The notes under the pieces: model-generated
What the model was told of the DNA's origin: nothing
What the model saw: the letters and a program-made list of their open reading frames with translations, nothing else
The model's database searches: none
Made by a program: the position numbers and the translations under genes
In this document: positions 1-8,982 of the stretch, piece after piece
Numbering within the stretch: position 1 is the stretch's first letter
How the letters are laid out: each line of letters begins with the position of its first letter
Assembly (NCBI GenBank): GCA_003153505.1
Contig: PLZA01000046.1
Span: forward strand, 47,314 to 111,313
DNA length: 64,000 bases
Source: Candidatus Dormiibacterota bacterium
GTDB lineage: Bacteria; Chloroflexota; Dormibacteria; Aeolococcales; Aeolococcaceae
Direction of reading: 5' to 3'

Positions 1-1
1 G

Positions 2-340
2 TACGTCGAAGGCATGTGGCGGATGATGCAAGCTGAAGAGCCGTCCGATTATGTGCTGGCCACAGGGGTCGGAGCGACCGTTCGCGAGTTTGTCGAAGCC
101 GCGTTCACAGCGGCTGGTCTAAACTGGCAGGATTATGTTGAGGTGGACCCCAACTATTTCCGACCAGCGGAAGTTGAGACTCTCGTCGGGGACGCCTCGT
201 ACGCGCAATCATCGCTCGGTTGGACTCCAGGTACAAAGTGGCAGGCATTGGCCGAATTGATGGTTCAGGCAGATTGCAAACAGGTGGAGGATCAGTTGGC
301 CGGTCGATCAGTGCGACTCGACCGCGACCATGTCCGCTAG
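2..340 (+). CDS. gmd: GDP-mannose 4,6-dehydratase, C-terminal fragment
   Basis: The gene enters from the left edge and only its last 112 residues are present. The frame opens with YVEGMWRMMQ, the conserved C-terminal stretch of GDP-mannose 4,6-dehydratases, followed by the FRPAEVETLVGD segment and the SLGWTP motif that end this family. The enzyme converts GDP-mannose to GDP-4-keto-6-deoxymannose, the precursor of GDP-fucose and GDP-rhamnose, in the cytoplasm. Its position before two glycosyltransferases fits a surface-polysaccharide locus. The N-terminal NAD-binding part lies outside the window. Confidence 0.93.
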   Translation, partial: YVEGMWRMMQAEEPSDYVLATGVGATVREFVEAAFTAAGLNWQDYVEVDPNYFRPAEVETLVGDASYAQSSLGWTPGTKWQALAELMVQADCKQVEDQLAGRSVRLDRDHVR

Positions 341-769
341 TGCATCGGTCCGCAAATAGCTTGCGGATTAGGTGAGGTGCGAGGATGATTCTGGCATGAG
401 ATCAGGCAAACGCAAAGCTTGTCTACCGCGCGATCCTGACCGCCGATGTCCCTGAGGGCAGTCATCATGTGGTGCCGCTGAAGCACCGAAGGCCATCAAC
501 CCGCTGCGCAGAGTGTCGCTGCATGTCCAGACAAGACCACCGCACTGTCAAGGGATACCCGCCGCAATCGTCGAACACGGTCGCAGCGGTCTGTCGGCGC
601 TGATCCGAAGGCCAACATGGTGCTCGCCCCGGATGGCGACGACGTTGGTGGAGGTGCATCGACCGCGCTGGTCAACCTATGCCGATCCCCGGCTTGAGAC
701 TCTGGCCGATGCGTTTACACTGCTCTCGGCCGCCACCGCAGATCCCGCCGTGCAACTGGAGGCAGCAGG
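341..769. other. Region without a recognisable gene
   Basis: Nothing here resembles a known gene. A plus-strand frame (513-773) stays open and its stop codon overlaps the GTG that opens the recombinase remnant at 770, so it may be the tail of a small gene once coupled to the recombinase. Its product is arginine- and proline-rich and is not recognised. Confidence 0.4.
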
Positions 770-1446
770 GTGAGAGTCGCCACCTGCGCCCGCGTCTCCA
801 CGGAGTCCCAGGAAGCCCGCGGCACCATCGGCTCCCAGCTGGAGCTGCTGGGCCTGAAGATGGCAGAGTTGGGCAACGAGATCGTCCACCAGTACCAAGA
901 CGATGGCTACTCCGGAGCTCGCCTCGACCGGCCCGGCTTGGATGCACTTCGCGACGCCGCCGAGGCCGCTCTGTTCCAGCAGTTCTGGTGTCTCACAACC
1001 GGACCGCCCTGCGCGCAGCTAAGTCTACCAGGACAGCAGAGCCCGCTCCGGGCGAGAGCTTCGCTACTACCGTCGTTTGCGGCACGCGGAAACCGAGCGG
1101 AGGAGGGTTGGCGACCTCTACCAGATGGAGGCCATTGAACTCGCCGAGTTGCGAACGCGACGCCAAGAGGTGACCAGGCGTCATCGACTACTGCAGGAGG
1201 AGCGCGAAACGCTGCTCAGCCAGCGCCGGGAGCTGGCGGTCAACAACAGGTTGACGCGCAGGGTCGAGTCCTTTACGCGCCGCGTCCGGCACACGGCACC
1301 GAGTCTCTGGCCTTCGAGCACCGCCAGCGCCTCGTACGGCTCTTGGTCGACGAGGTCGGTGTCACCGGCCGGATGTTCAGATCCACGTCCGAATTCCCTT
1401 GGATGCACCGCCCCCTGACGGCACCCCGGGCACCCTCTGGCGGCGA
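770..1446 (+). pseudogene. Decayed serine recombinase
   Basis: The remnant begins with a resolvase-type N-terminus: RVATCARVSTESQEARGTIG carries the catalytic-serine signature, followed by a DDGYSGARLDRPGLD segment typical of large serine recombinases. This frame is lost near 985 and most of the catalytic core is missing. From about 1077 another frame carries the coiled-coil-like tail (ELRTRRQEV, LLQEERETLL). Around 1313 a third stretch reads FEHRQRLVRLLVDEVGVTG, and from 1381 a fourth reads IHVRIPLDAPPPDG, the usual C-terminal motif. At least three frame changes plus an internal deletion show an inactivated mobile-element recombinase inside the glycan locus. Confidence 0.8.
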
Positions 1447-1705
1447 CTCAACCGAGATAGTGTTGCCAATGCCGGCGAAGACTTGAGTCGAGATCGCAAC
1501 GGAGAACACATCGTTCGCGGACTGGGAACGCGCAAAGCCACCGTACGTTCCCGAGGCGACTTCGGCGAGAGCAACAAGGGCGACCATGCACACAGGTCGA
1601 CGGTGCCGCAGAGCCGTCGCGTTAGGAAGGTCAAGCCGCCCTGGACAGCTGCTGCCGACACGCCAGAGCCGCGTGACCCCTTAGAGTGATCACGGAAGCG
1701 GCAAG

Positions 1706-2512
1706 ATGGTGTCCGACCACGGACAGTCTGCCATGATGGAGCGTCCTGTGCCGCCAGATATCTCCGTTCTTATGCCCATCCACAACGGACGGCGCCACTT
1801 GGAAGCGTCGCTTCAGAGCCTCCTTGATCAAACTCTGCCGTCGTGGGAGCTAGTTGCCGTGCTGGACCGCTGTACCGACGACACGCGCAAGATACTCGAG
1901 GCGGCGAAAGACGACCGCATCAGAATCACAGAGACCTCAACTCCCGGGATCGTAGCCGCCTTGAACCATGGCCTGCAGCTCTGCCGAGCCGATTTCGTCG
2001 CTCGGTTGGACGCCGACGACATCTGCGAGCCATTTCGTCTTGCTGTGCAATATGCGTATCTGCGCAAGCGCCCCAATGTCGCGGCCGTGGGCAGCAGCGC
2101 GACCCTGATTGACGACGATGGCAGGGTCGTCGGTCGACGAATAGTCGTCTCGGGCCGCGCCCGTGTTATCCGCCGCCTGCTCTGGCGCAACGCCCTTATC
2201 CACCCGTCGGTGACTTTCCGCCGCGACATCGTGATGTCATTGGGGGGCTACAATCTGGCGTGCCAATGGGCAGAAGACTACGAGCTGTGGTTGCGGCTCG
2301 CTCGTGCCATGGATGTCGATAACATACAGGTCCCGCTGCTCCGCTACCGCGTCCACCCGGCTCAGATTTCTCGCGGGTTCCGCTTGCGTGAGCTTCCGTT
2401 CCGCACCCTCGCAGCCGCTCGCCTTCGAGCCGCGAAGCGCGCTGGAATATCCCCGCTAGGCGCAATGGCTCGACATGTCGTGTGGTACGTTGCGCAGGCG
2501 AGGCGGATCTAG
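1706..2512 (+). CDS. Family 2 glycosyltransferase
   Basis: This 268-residue GT-A fold enzyme should transfer a sugar from a nucleotide donor to a lipid-linked or growing glycan at the cytoplasmic membrane face. It begins the domain with SVLMPIHNG (about 20-28), has the metal-binding DADD at 102-105, and has a downstream AEDYELWLRLA segment containing the likely catalytic acid. No membrane helix is obvious. The next glycosyltransferase starts 2 bp after its stop, so the two are almost certainly cotranscribed. ATG at 1706 is used, but ATG at 1733 would also keep the whole domain. Donor and acceptor cannot be read from sequence. Confidence 0.9.
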   Translation: MVSDHGQSAMMERPVPPDISVLMPIHNGRRHLEASLQSLLDQTLPSWELVAVLDRCTDDTRKILEAAKDDRIRITETSTPGIVAALNHGLQLCRADFVARLDADDICEPFRLAVQYAYLRKRPNVAAVGSSATLIDDDGRVVGRRIVVSGRARVIRRLLWRNALIHPSVTFRRDIVMSLGGYNLACQWAEDYELWLRLARAMDVDNIQVPLLRYRVHPAQISRGFRLRELPFRTLAAARLRAAKRAGISPLGAMARHVVWYVAQARRI

Positions 2513-2514
2513 CG

Positions 2515-3630
2515 ATGTCAGTTGGGCAAGCTCACCGCATCCTCTTCGTGGCTAGTATTGGCGCCACGTTGCAGTATTTCGTGCAGCCATTGGCCGCCGC
2601 GCTCGAGCGAGACGGTTTCGAGACTATCGCCGCAGCGGGCGATGTAAGCACGCTCAAGTACTTTTCTCGTTCGTACGAACTGCCGTCGTTTCGGCGCCGC
2701 GGCCCTCGCGAGGTCGCGTCTGCGTTTCGGCGGCTGAGCGACATCGTGACACTCGAACAGCCTGATCTTCTTCACCTGCATACGCCGCCGGCGTTGATGC
2801 TTGGTCGCCTAGCCGCGAAGCGCCACGGAGTCCGCAGCGTCGCCGTGATACATGGCACCTTTCTTGAACCCCGTGGGTGGCGATCCGTCGTATATGCATC
2901 AATGGAGGGCTTGTTAGGGCATTCATCGATTTCAACGGTCACAGTGAACGAGGAGGACGCGAAGTTCTATCGACGTTTAGCTGGCAAGCGACCTGTAAGC
3001 GTTGCCCCAGTCGGAGGCCTTGGGCTCGACTTGGATCGACTTTCAGCTGCATTTCGGTCACCGGATCGTATCGCCGCGGCGCCGTCAGTTGTGGTTGTAG
3101 GCCGACTCACTACGGACAAGAATCTAGATCTGGTTGTCTCCGCATTCGGTAAGTTTCGTGTTCGATACCCCCACGCGACTCTGACCTTCGTGGGTGCTGC
3201 CATGCCTGGTGAGCCACCCTGGAACGTGCCACAAATGCCTGGTATTGCTAGCCGTCCTTGGATGCCGGACCCCTATCCAATCATCGCGGGCGCTGATCTC
3301 GTCGTCTCGGCAAGCCGGCGGGAGGGATTCGCGCTCGGCGTGGCCGAAGCCCTTGCGCTTGGAGTGCCCGCCGCCGCCGTGTCTAACCGCGGGGTGCGGC
3401 AGCTATTGCGATCCGGAGTCACGGCGTTGACGACTTGTCCGCCAACGGCTCGCGCGCTCGCGCATGCCATGGATCGCGCTATTGGACGCGGCGCACCGGA
3501 AGGCGAGCGGGCTCGCCTGACTTCCATGTGGTCACGCGAGAACGCTGTCAACTTCCACCGTGAGGTGGTGCACCGGGCGCTGGATCTCAAAACCCCCTCG
3601 GCGTCTGGTGGCTTGATGGAGGCCCGATGA
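2515..3630 (+). CDS. GT-B family (GT4-like) glycosyltransferase
   Basis: A 371-residue GT-B enzyme. The N-terminal half has the acceptor-side Rossmann fold (RILFVASIGATLQYFVQPLA) with a PDLLHLHTPPALMLGRLA segment as in GT4 enzymes. The C-terminal half has VVVVGRLTTDKNLDLVVSAF and the donor-binding E-x7-E pair in REGFALGVAEALALGVP. The frame opens further upstream at 2482, inside the previous gene, but ATG at 2515 lies 2 bp after the upstream stop and directly precedes the fold, so it is the preferred start. It probably adds a sugar to the same glycan as its neighbour. Confidence 0.9.
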   Translation: MSVGQAHRILFVASIGATLQYFVQPLAAALERDGFETIAAAGDVSTLKYFSRSYELPSFRRRGPREVASAFRRLSDIVTLEQPDLLHLHTPPALMLGRLAAKRHGVRSVAVIHGTFLEPRGWRSVVYASMEGLLGHSSISTVTVNEEDAKFYRRLAGKRPVSVAPVGGLGLDLDRLSAAFRSPDRIAAAPSVVVVGRLTTDKNLDLVVSAFGKFRVRYPHATLTFVGAAMPGEPPWNVPQMPGIASRPWMPDPYPIIAGADLVVSASRREGFALGVAEALALGVPAAAVSNRGVRQLLRSGVTALTTCPPTARALAHAMDRAIGRGAPEGERARLTSMWSRENAVNFHREVVHRALDLKTPSASGGLMEAR

Positions 3631-3858
3631 CGGGACCGCACCAAGCATCCTGCTCGTCTCGTGCCTTTTGCCGCCAGCACGCCTCCGTCGTTGGTTGGGA
3701 AGTAGAGCACTTGGTCCTTGCCGTTTGTGTCACGCGACCCAAGGTGCGTTTTGAGGCACGCATCTGAGCGGAATCGATTGTGGAAAGCGTCTGTTTGAGG
3801 CGCCCTTGTGTCCAGCGCATGAGCTCAACCACCGCTCCGCCACCAACATATCTCGGAG

Positions 3859-4500
3859 CTACGCGTGGCCAACTGAGCGCGCAGGGACCCCGACGACCGT
3901 TGCCCCCGGATCGACGTCGCGGATCACAACGGCGCCAGCGCCGATTACGGCCCAATCCCCCACTCTGCAACCCTGGATGACGGCTGCCCCTGTGCCGATC
4001 AGGACGCCATTCCCGAGCCTGACAGTTCCGCTGACGTGGGCTCCTGGACTCAAGGTCACATAATCCCCGATGACGCAATCATGCCCGACCGTTGCGTTGG
4101 GGTTGGCGTGGAAGTGTCGGCCGATCTGTAGGTTCGTCGAGAGTCGCGCTCCTGCAGCGAGGACCGCCCCGGCCCCGAGCACAACCTCTGATGCGACTGT
4201 GGATGAAGGGTGAATTATTGAGACGGGGCGTCTTCGCCGGGAGGCAATCCGTTCATCGACCAATCGACGTGCAGCTGGCGAACCGATGCCGATCACGTAA
4301 CCTGCGTCGATCCGTGCCAGCGCGGCAACAGGGCCAAGAAACGGAGCACCTCGCCGTGTCAGCAACTCTAGATCCAAGTTGTCATCGTCGTCAACGAACC
4401 CGAGGAAGTCGAACATGGAGCCGACGGCGTTGGCTGCTTCGATGATGTCGAGCACCTCGCGGCCGAAGCCGCCGGCTCCGGCGATCACAAGCGGGATCAT
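3859..4500 (-). CDS. NeuD/PglD-like sugar O- or N-acyltransferase
   Basis: A 213-residue protein of the NeuD/PglD family. The N-terminal Rossmann-like part has the VIAGAGGFGREVLDI motif. The C-terminal part is a left-handed beta-helix of hexapeptide repeats with HDCVIGDYVTLSPGA, whose His is the usual catalytic base, and a closing GVPAR motif. It should acetylate an amino sugar using acetyl-CoA. Its ATG overlaps the stop of the upstream aminotransferase by 4 bp (ATGA). That context, aminotransferase plus sugar-phosphate transferase, points to an acetamido-4-amino-6-deoxyhexose type product, as in bacillosamine synthesis. Confidence 0.88.
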   Translation of the reverse strand: MIPLVIAGAGGFGREVLDIIEAANAVGSMFDFLGFVDDDDNLDLELLTRRGAPFLGPVAALARIDAGYVIGIGSPAARRLVDERIASRRRRPVSIIHPSSTVASEVVLGAGAVLAAGARLSTNLQIGRHFHANPNATVGHDCVIGDYVTLSPGAHVSGTVRLGNGVLIGTGAAVIQGCRVGDWAVIGAGAVVIRDVDPGATVVGVPARSVGHA

Positions 4501-5612
4501 GCCACGCTTTCATGCGCGCCGACGCTGGCCAGCACTGTCTCGAGGGTCGTTGCGATATCCTCGAACTGTCGGTCCGTCAGCCGCGCATAGAAGGGCAGCG
4601 AGAGCATCCGCCGGCTGAGATCTTCGGTGACTGACAGATGCGTGTGGCGTTCCGCGAACACTGGCTGCAGATGCACGGGTGGGAAGTACAATCGCACCTC
4701 AACTCCCGCGTCGAGCATCGCATCACGTACCGTGTCGCGATTGCCGTCCAGCAGCGTCGTGTACAGCATGTATACGTGATCCCGGTCTGGCCGCACTGCT
4801 GGAGGTGTCACCCCGCGGATCTGACGCAACCGCTCGCCGAAGGCTGTCGCGTTCTCGCGCTTTCGCCTGATGATGTCCTCGAGGCGACCGAGTTGTACGA
4901 CGCCCATTGCCGCCTGCATCTCGGTCATACGCCAGTTGTACCCCAGAACCGCGTGCTGGTAGAGTGACGTCTGGCCATGGTTGCGAAGTAGCCGAAGACG
5001 CGAGGCGAGGTCACCGTCATTGGTGGTGACGATTCCGCCCTCTCCTGTCGTGATGTTTTTCGTCGGCGTGAAGCTGAACATCGCGGCTTTGCCAAGCCCA
5101 CCAACGGGTCGTCCACGGTACGAAGCGCCGTGGGCCTGGGCCGCGTCCTCGAGCACGAGGATGCTTGCATCCTGAGCCAAATCAGAGAGTTCAGCCATGT
5201 CGGCTGGCTGGCCACCGTAATGGACAGCGAGGATGGCGCGCGTCCGCGGCGTGATTCGCTGCATGACGTCCCGAGGGTCAAGGTTGAAGGTGTCAGGCAG
5301 CACGTCGGCAAACACCGGTGTCGCCCCCACGTGAAGCACCGACGTCGCCGAGGAAATGAAGGTCATGGAAGGGACGATGACCTCATCACCCGGTCCGATG
5401 TTGAGGCCCAAATACATCGCCGCAAGGGCGACCGTGCCGTTGGCGAAAGCTATGGCATGCTCCACCTGATGCCGTTGCCCAAAGGCGGCCTCAAAGTCGC
5501 GAGTCGCCGGCCCGTTCGTGAGCACCCCCGACCCCAGGACTCGGCGGATTGCCTCGACCTCCTCGTCGCCCACCTCGGGACATGCGAGCTTGATTCGCAT
5601 CGGGGTCGTCAT
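4497..5612 (-). CDS. DegT/DnrJ/EryC1/StrS aminotransferase (PglE-like)
   Basis: A 371-residue PLP-dependent sugar aminotransferase. Key features are FANGTVAL in the small-molecule pocket, the PLP-ring aspartate in LEDAAQAHGA (D156), and the Schiff-base lysine K185 in FTPTKNITTGEGG, where the GEGG turn is diagnostic. The enzyme transfers an amino group to a 4-keto (or 3-keto) nucleotide sugar. It overlaps its neighbours by 4 bp on both sides, so transferase, aminotransferase and acyltransferase form one tight operon. The likely 4-keto substrate would come from the dehydratase domain of the divergent gene starting at 6472. Confidence 0.92.
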   Translation of the reverse strand: MTTPMRIKLACPEVGDEEVEAIRRVLGSGVLTNGPATRDFEAAFGQRHQVEHAIAFANGTVALAAMYLGLNIGPGDEVIVPSMTFISSATSVLHVGATPVFADVLPDTFNLDPRDVMQRITPRTRAILAVHYGGQPADMAELSDLAQDASILVLEDAAQAHGASYRGRPVGGLGKAAMFSFTPTKNITTGEGGIVTTNDGDLASRLRLLRNHGQTSLYQHAVLGYNWRMTEMQAAMGVVQLGRLEDIIRRKRENATAFGERLRQIRGVTPPAVRPDRDHVYMLYTTLLDGNRDTVRDAMLDAGVEVRLYFPPVHLQPVFAERHTHLSVTEDLSRRMLSLPFYARLTDRQFEDIATTLETVLASVGAHESVA

Positions 5613-6301
5613 ACACAGTCCTCAACGCGCGCCAGCGGGTCGTCTCGCGGGTGGCCTTCGACACCCTCGCGTTTAAGCACGGCGAAAAGGGTCAGGGACA
5701 GGATGGCCAAATCGAGTTGCAGGCTCTGGCGCTCGACATACTCGAGGTCGAAGTCGATTCGCTGCGACCACGAGATACTGTTGCGCCCGCGAATCTGCGC
5801 TAGGCCAGTGATTCCAGGAAGCACCGAGAGCCTGCGGCGCTGCCGCGGCGTGTACCGATCCACCTGGTATGCGAGCGTCGGGCGCGGTCCGACGATGCTC
5901 ATCTCGCCGCGAAGGACGTTCCAGAGCTGGGGCAGCTCGTCCAGTGAGCTCCGGCGCAGCCACCGGCCGACAGTCGTGATCCGCTCCGTTTCCGGATGGA
6001 GCGGATTATCGGCGTGGATCATCGTGCGGAATTTCAGAATGGTGAATGGTTGCCCGTCTCGGCCCACTCGGCATTGGCGGAACAGGGCGGGACCCGAGGA
6101 AGTCAGTCGCACGGCAACGCCGCAGACTGCGGCGATGACTGCCGCGGGAGCTGCGAGCGCAGCAACGCAGGCAAGGTCCAGGAGCCGCTTACCCCGGTAT
6201 CCGGAGCGCGGCGGCGACGACGAAACTCGGTTGGTCCCACTCGCTACTCGTCCTCGCGCAGAGATCCACGATGGTAGCGTTGCTTTCAATCGGCCTCCCA
6301 T
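5609..6301 (-). CDS. Polyprenyl-phosphate sugar-1-phosphate transferase (PglC-like)
   Basis: A 230-residue monotopic phosphoglycosyl transferase, close to the minimal PglC size. A reentrant hydrophobic segment (about 41-66) follows KRLLDL, then comes PALFRQCRVGRDGQPF, ILKFRTM, the catalytic Asp-Glu pair at 121-122 in SLDELPQLWNVLRGEMS, and VGPRP. It should move a sugar-1-phosphate from a nucleotide sugar to undecaprenyl phosphate, the first committed membrane step of glycan assembly. It is the first gene of the minus-strand operon. ATG at 6301 has no good ribosome site. TTG at 6289, just after GGGAGG, is an alternative that leaves the domain intact. Confidence 0.9.
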   Translation of the reverse strand: MGGRLKATLPSWISARGRVASGTNRVSSSPPRSGYRGKRLLDLACVAALAAPAAVIAAVCGVAVRLTSSGPALFRQCRVGRDGQPFTILKFRTMIHADNPLHPETERITTVGRWLRRSSLDELPQLWNVLRGEMSIVGPRPTLAYQVDRYTPRQRRRLSVLPGITGLAQIRGRNSISWSQRIDFDLEYVERQSLQLDLAILSLTLFAVLKREGVEGHPRDDPLARVEDCV

Positions 6302-6471
6302 GTGAATGAGGAGTTTGCTCTTTGGGCTCTAAGGGTTGCTATGGGTTAGACTTATGACGCTTGGTGCGGTTGCATTGGCTGGGACCATTTGGTACGTTCC
6401 CGAAGCGAAGGGAACCGTACTCGCAGGACAAAGGGAGGTAGCTGATCGCCCGGGACACCCGAGTTGGGCGT
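6302..6471. promoter_or_regulatory. Divergent intergenic region
   Basis: This 170-bp gap separates the minus-strand transferase operon from the plus-strand fusion gene and must hold promoters for both. It is noticeably more AT-rich than its flanks. A GGGAGG about 40 bp before 6472 could be a ribosome site for an upstream non-ATG start. No promoter pair is clear enough to name. Confidence 0.45.
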
Positions 6472-8979
6472 GTGTTCGACCTCATTGTCGCGGCAGTTGC
6501 CCTCACGATCGCGTGCCCGCTCATTGTCGTGGCGGCCCTCTATCTTAAGGTCGCTCTGCACGGCCCCGGCTTCCTTCGCGAGGAACGCGCCGGGCGGGGG
6601 GGGAAAGCTTTTCGGCTCATCCGCTTGTCACCCACCGGCGCTGGGCGCCTCCTGAACGTCAGCGGTATTTCCGCGCTCCCTGAGCTCGTGAACGTGCTCC
6701 GGGGCGAGATGAGCATGGTCGGGCCGCGCCCCGCTCCTCTCGCAGATGCCGCGTGGTTTACGCCGTCGGCAGCGCGACTCCTAGAGGTTCGGCCGGGACT
6801 GATCTCCCCCGCATGGCGCGCTCGAGGACGCTCGATCGAAGCAGGTAAGGCGGGGGAGCGAATCGACAAAGACGAGGAAATCGCGGGCGATCGACTGATC
6901 GAGCTCCATTACATCCAGCACCGGACGGTGGCCTCCGACGCGTGGATTATCGTCCGGGCGGCCGGTTGGTTGGTGGCCTGCACCCTCGGTGCATTGGCCC
7001 GCGTCGTACGAAGGGCGCTCCCGTGGTTTGTTGCTGATTCCCTCATCGCCTGCGCGAGTTTCGTCCTCGTCTACCTCCTCCGCTTCCTTGACACCGCTCG
7101 TCCATATGGAACCGCGAGCGACGCCACAGCTGCCCGCGCAATAGCGGTCACCGCGCTTGGGTTCGCTCTGGTGAATTTGGGTTTCCGGCTCCACCGGCGT
7201 GCCTGGCAGTACGCTGCGGGTGTTGAGGTGCTGCCAATCGCAGTGGCAGCGCTGGTCTCCACCGCCGCCGCGACACTCCTTGACCTCCTCCACCCCGGTG
7301 CTCCCGCACGCCCCCTCCCCCTCAGTGTCGTCCTCGTCGGCAGCTGCTTTAGCGGAGTCGGGTTCGTGGTGTTTCGATACCGCAGCAGGATCCCCCATGC
7401 ACTCAGCAGCCTGGTGACTCCCCCGTCGACGTCGAGTCCGCGGGAGCCGACGCGGGCCGTCGTGTATGGCGCAGGCGAGCTGGGCCAGCTTCTGGTCCGC
7501 CGGCTCCGAACCCACACGGACGGAGGACGCTACCGGGTCGTTGGCTTCCTGGATGACGATCCCCGCAAGCACGGTCTCACCGTCCACGGCATCAAGGTGG
7601 TCGGCGGCCGGCGTGTTTTGCGGGCCTTTGTCGCCAAGGAGAACGTCGACGTCATCGTCCTGGCGATGGGGAGCACCACCGGGAGCGACATGCGAGACAT
7701 CCTGGCGATTGCCCAGGGCACTACTGCGCAGATCAAGGTGGCTCACGACATTGTCAACTGGATGGGTGATCGCTACTCGCTTGCCTTGCTCCGCGACATA
7801 AGGGCGGAGGATCTCATCGGCCGCCAGGCAGCTGGTCTGGACTACGAACGCTGCCGCGCCCTTGTCGGCGGCCGAAGCGTGTTGGTTACCGGTGCCTGCG
7901 GATCCATCGGGTCTGAGTTGATCCGGCAGATCCTCGTGCTGCGGCCGGCCCAGATCGTCGCTGTCGACATGAACGAGAGCGGCCTCTACGACCTCGACGT
8001 CGAGGTCAAGGCGCTGCGAGCCGACGCGGAGTTACGCGTCGTCGTCGGCGACGTCACCAATCGCGAGCGGATGCTCGATCTCGTGCAGACCGAGCGTCCG
8101 GAGGTCATCTTCCATGTGGCTGCGTACAAGCACGTGCCGCTCATGGAGTTGCACCCACACGAAGCGGTGTGGACCAATGTCTGGGGCACCTGGGTGATGG
8201 CTGACGCCGCAGCTCAGAACGAATCGTCGCATTTCGTGCTGGTGTCAACCGACAAGGCGGTGAACCCCTCCTCGGTCATGGGCGCCACTAAGCGCATGGC
8301 CGAGATTTTGTTGCACGGGACGCCCGACGCTGGGACCAATGGTCATGCCGCCCCTGTCGCGAAGATGCGAATGACCGTGGTGCGATTCGGCAATGTGCTC
8401 GGGAGCCGGGGGAGCGTGATCCCGACATTCGAGCGACAAATCGAGCTGGGAGGACCGGTGACGATCACGCACCCCGAGATGACCCGATACTTCATGCACC
8501 CGGAGGAGGCGGCCGCCCTCATTGTGGAAGCCGCAAGCCTGAGTGCGTCAAACGAAGTCTTCATGCTCGATATGGGTGACCAGATACGGATCGAGGACCT
8601 GGCGCATAAGATGATCCGCCTGCGAGGTCTGCGACCAAATGTTGATATCGCGCTCGAGTACACAGGTCTGCGCCCAGGCGAGAAGCTCCACGAAGAGCTC
8701 ATCTACGGTCACGAGCACCGCGTTGAGACGGCGCACCCGCGCGTCTTCCAGATCACGTCGCCGGCAACGTCGTCGCTGCTCAGCGCTCGCCTTGGGCGGT
8801 CGATTCAAGGCTACGCAACCGGCCTCCTCGACCGCCAGGCGTTCACCACACAGATGGTCGCCATTGCCGCGGAGATCATTGAGAGTCCACGATCGTCCGC
8901 GGGTCAAACCACCTCGGCCGCTACGGCCGTGCCTGGACGGCGCCACGCCGCGGTGATGAAAGCGACAGCCCCACGTTAG
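6472..8979 (+). CDS. Fusion: degenerate sugar-transferase domain + CapD/PglF-type 4,6-dehydratase
   Basis: The protein has 835 residues. Residues 1-165 resemble a PglC-type transferase (VFDLIVAAVAL, LREERAGRGG, NVLRGEMSMVGPRPAP), but the catalytic Asp-Glu is replaced by S67-A68 and the KFRTM motif is lost. Residues about 185-305 look like four membrane helices. A first Rossmann domain has GAGELG (333-338). The second, catalytic one has GACGSIG (474-480), STDK (592-595) and MGATK (603-607) instead of YxxxK, as in WbpM/FlaA1/PglF enzymes. The dehydratase should act on a UDP-HexNAc. GTG at 6472 is the only standard start in frame. An upstream CTG at 6442 would add RVGR. Confidence 0.87.
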   Translation: MFDLIVAAVALTIACPLIVVAALYLKVALHGPGFLREERAGRGGKAFRLIRLSPTGAGRLLNVSGISALPELVNVLRGEMSMVGPRPAPLADAAWFTPSAARLLEVRPGLISPAWRARGRSIEAGKAGERIDKDEEIAGDRLIELHYIQHRTVASDAWIIVRAAGWLVACTLGALARVVRRALPWFVADSLIACASFVLVYLLRFLDTARPYGTASDATAARAIAVTALGFALVNLGFRLHRRAWQYAAGVEVLPIAVAALVSTAAATLLDLLHPGAPARPLPLSVVLVGSCFSGVGFVVFRYRSRIPHALSSLVTPPSTSSPREPTRAVVYGAGELGQLLVRRLRTHTDGGRYRVVGFLDDDPRKHGLTVHGIKVVGGRRVLRAFVAKENVDVIVLAMGSTTGSDMRDILAIAQGTTAQIKVAHDIVNWMGDRYSLALLRDIRAEDLIGRQAAGLDYERCRALVGGRSVLVTGACGSIGSELIRQILVLRPAQIVAVDMNESGLYDLDVEVKALRADAELRVVVGDVTNRERMLDLVQTERPEVIFHVAAYKHVPLMELHPHEAVWTNVWGTWVMADAAAQNESSHFVLVSTDKAVNPSSVMGATKRMAEILLHGTPDAGTNGHAAPVAKMRMTVVRFGNVLGSRGSVIPTFERQIELGGPVTITHPEMTRYFMHPEEAAALIVEAASLSASNEVFMLDMGDQIRIEDLAHKMIRLRGLRPNVDIALEYTGLRPGEKLHEELIYGHEHRVETAHPRVFQITSPATSSLLSARLGRSIQGYATGLLDRQAFTTQMVAIAAEIIESPRSSAGQTTSAATAVPGRRHAAVMKATAPR

Positions 8980-8982
8980 CTA

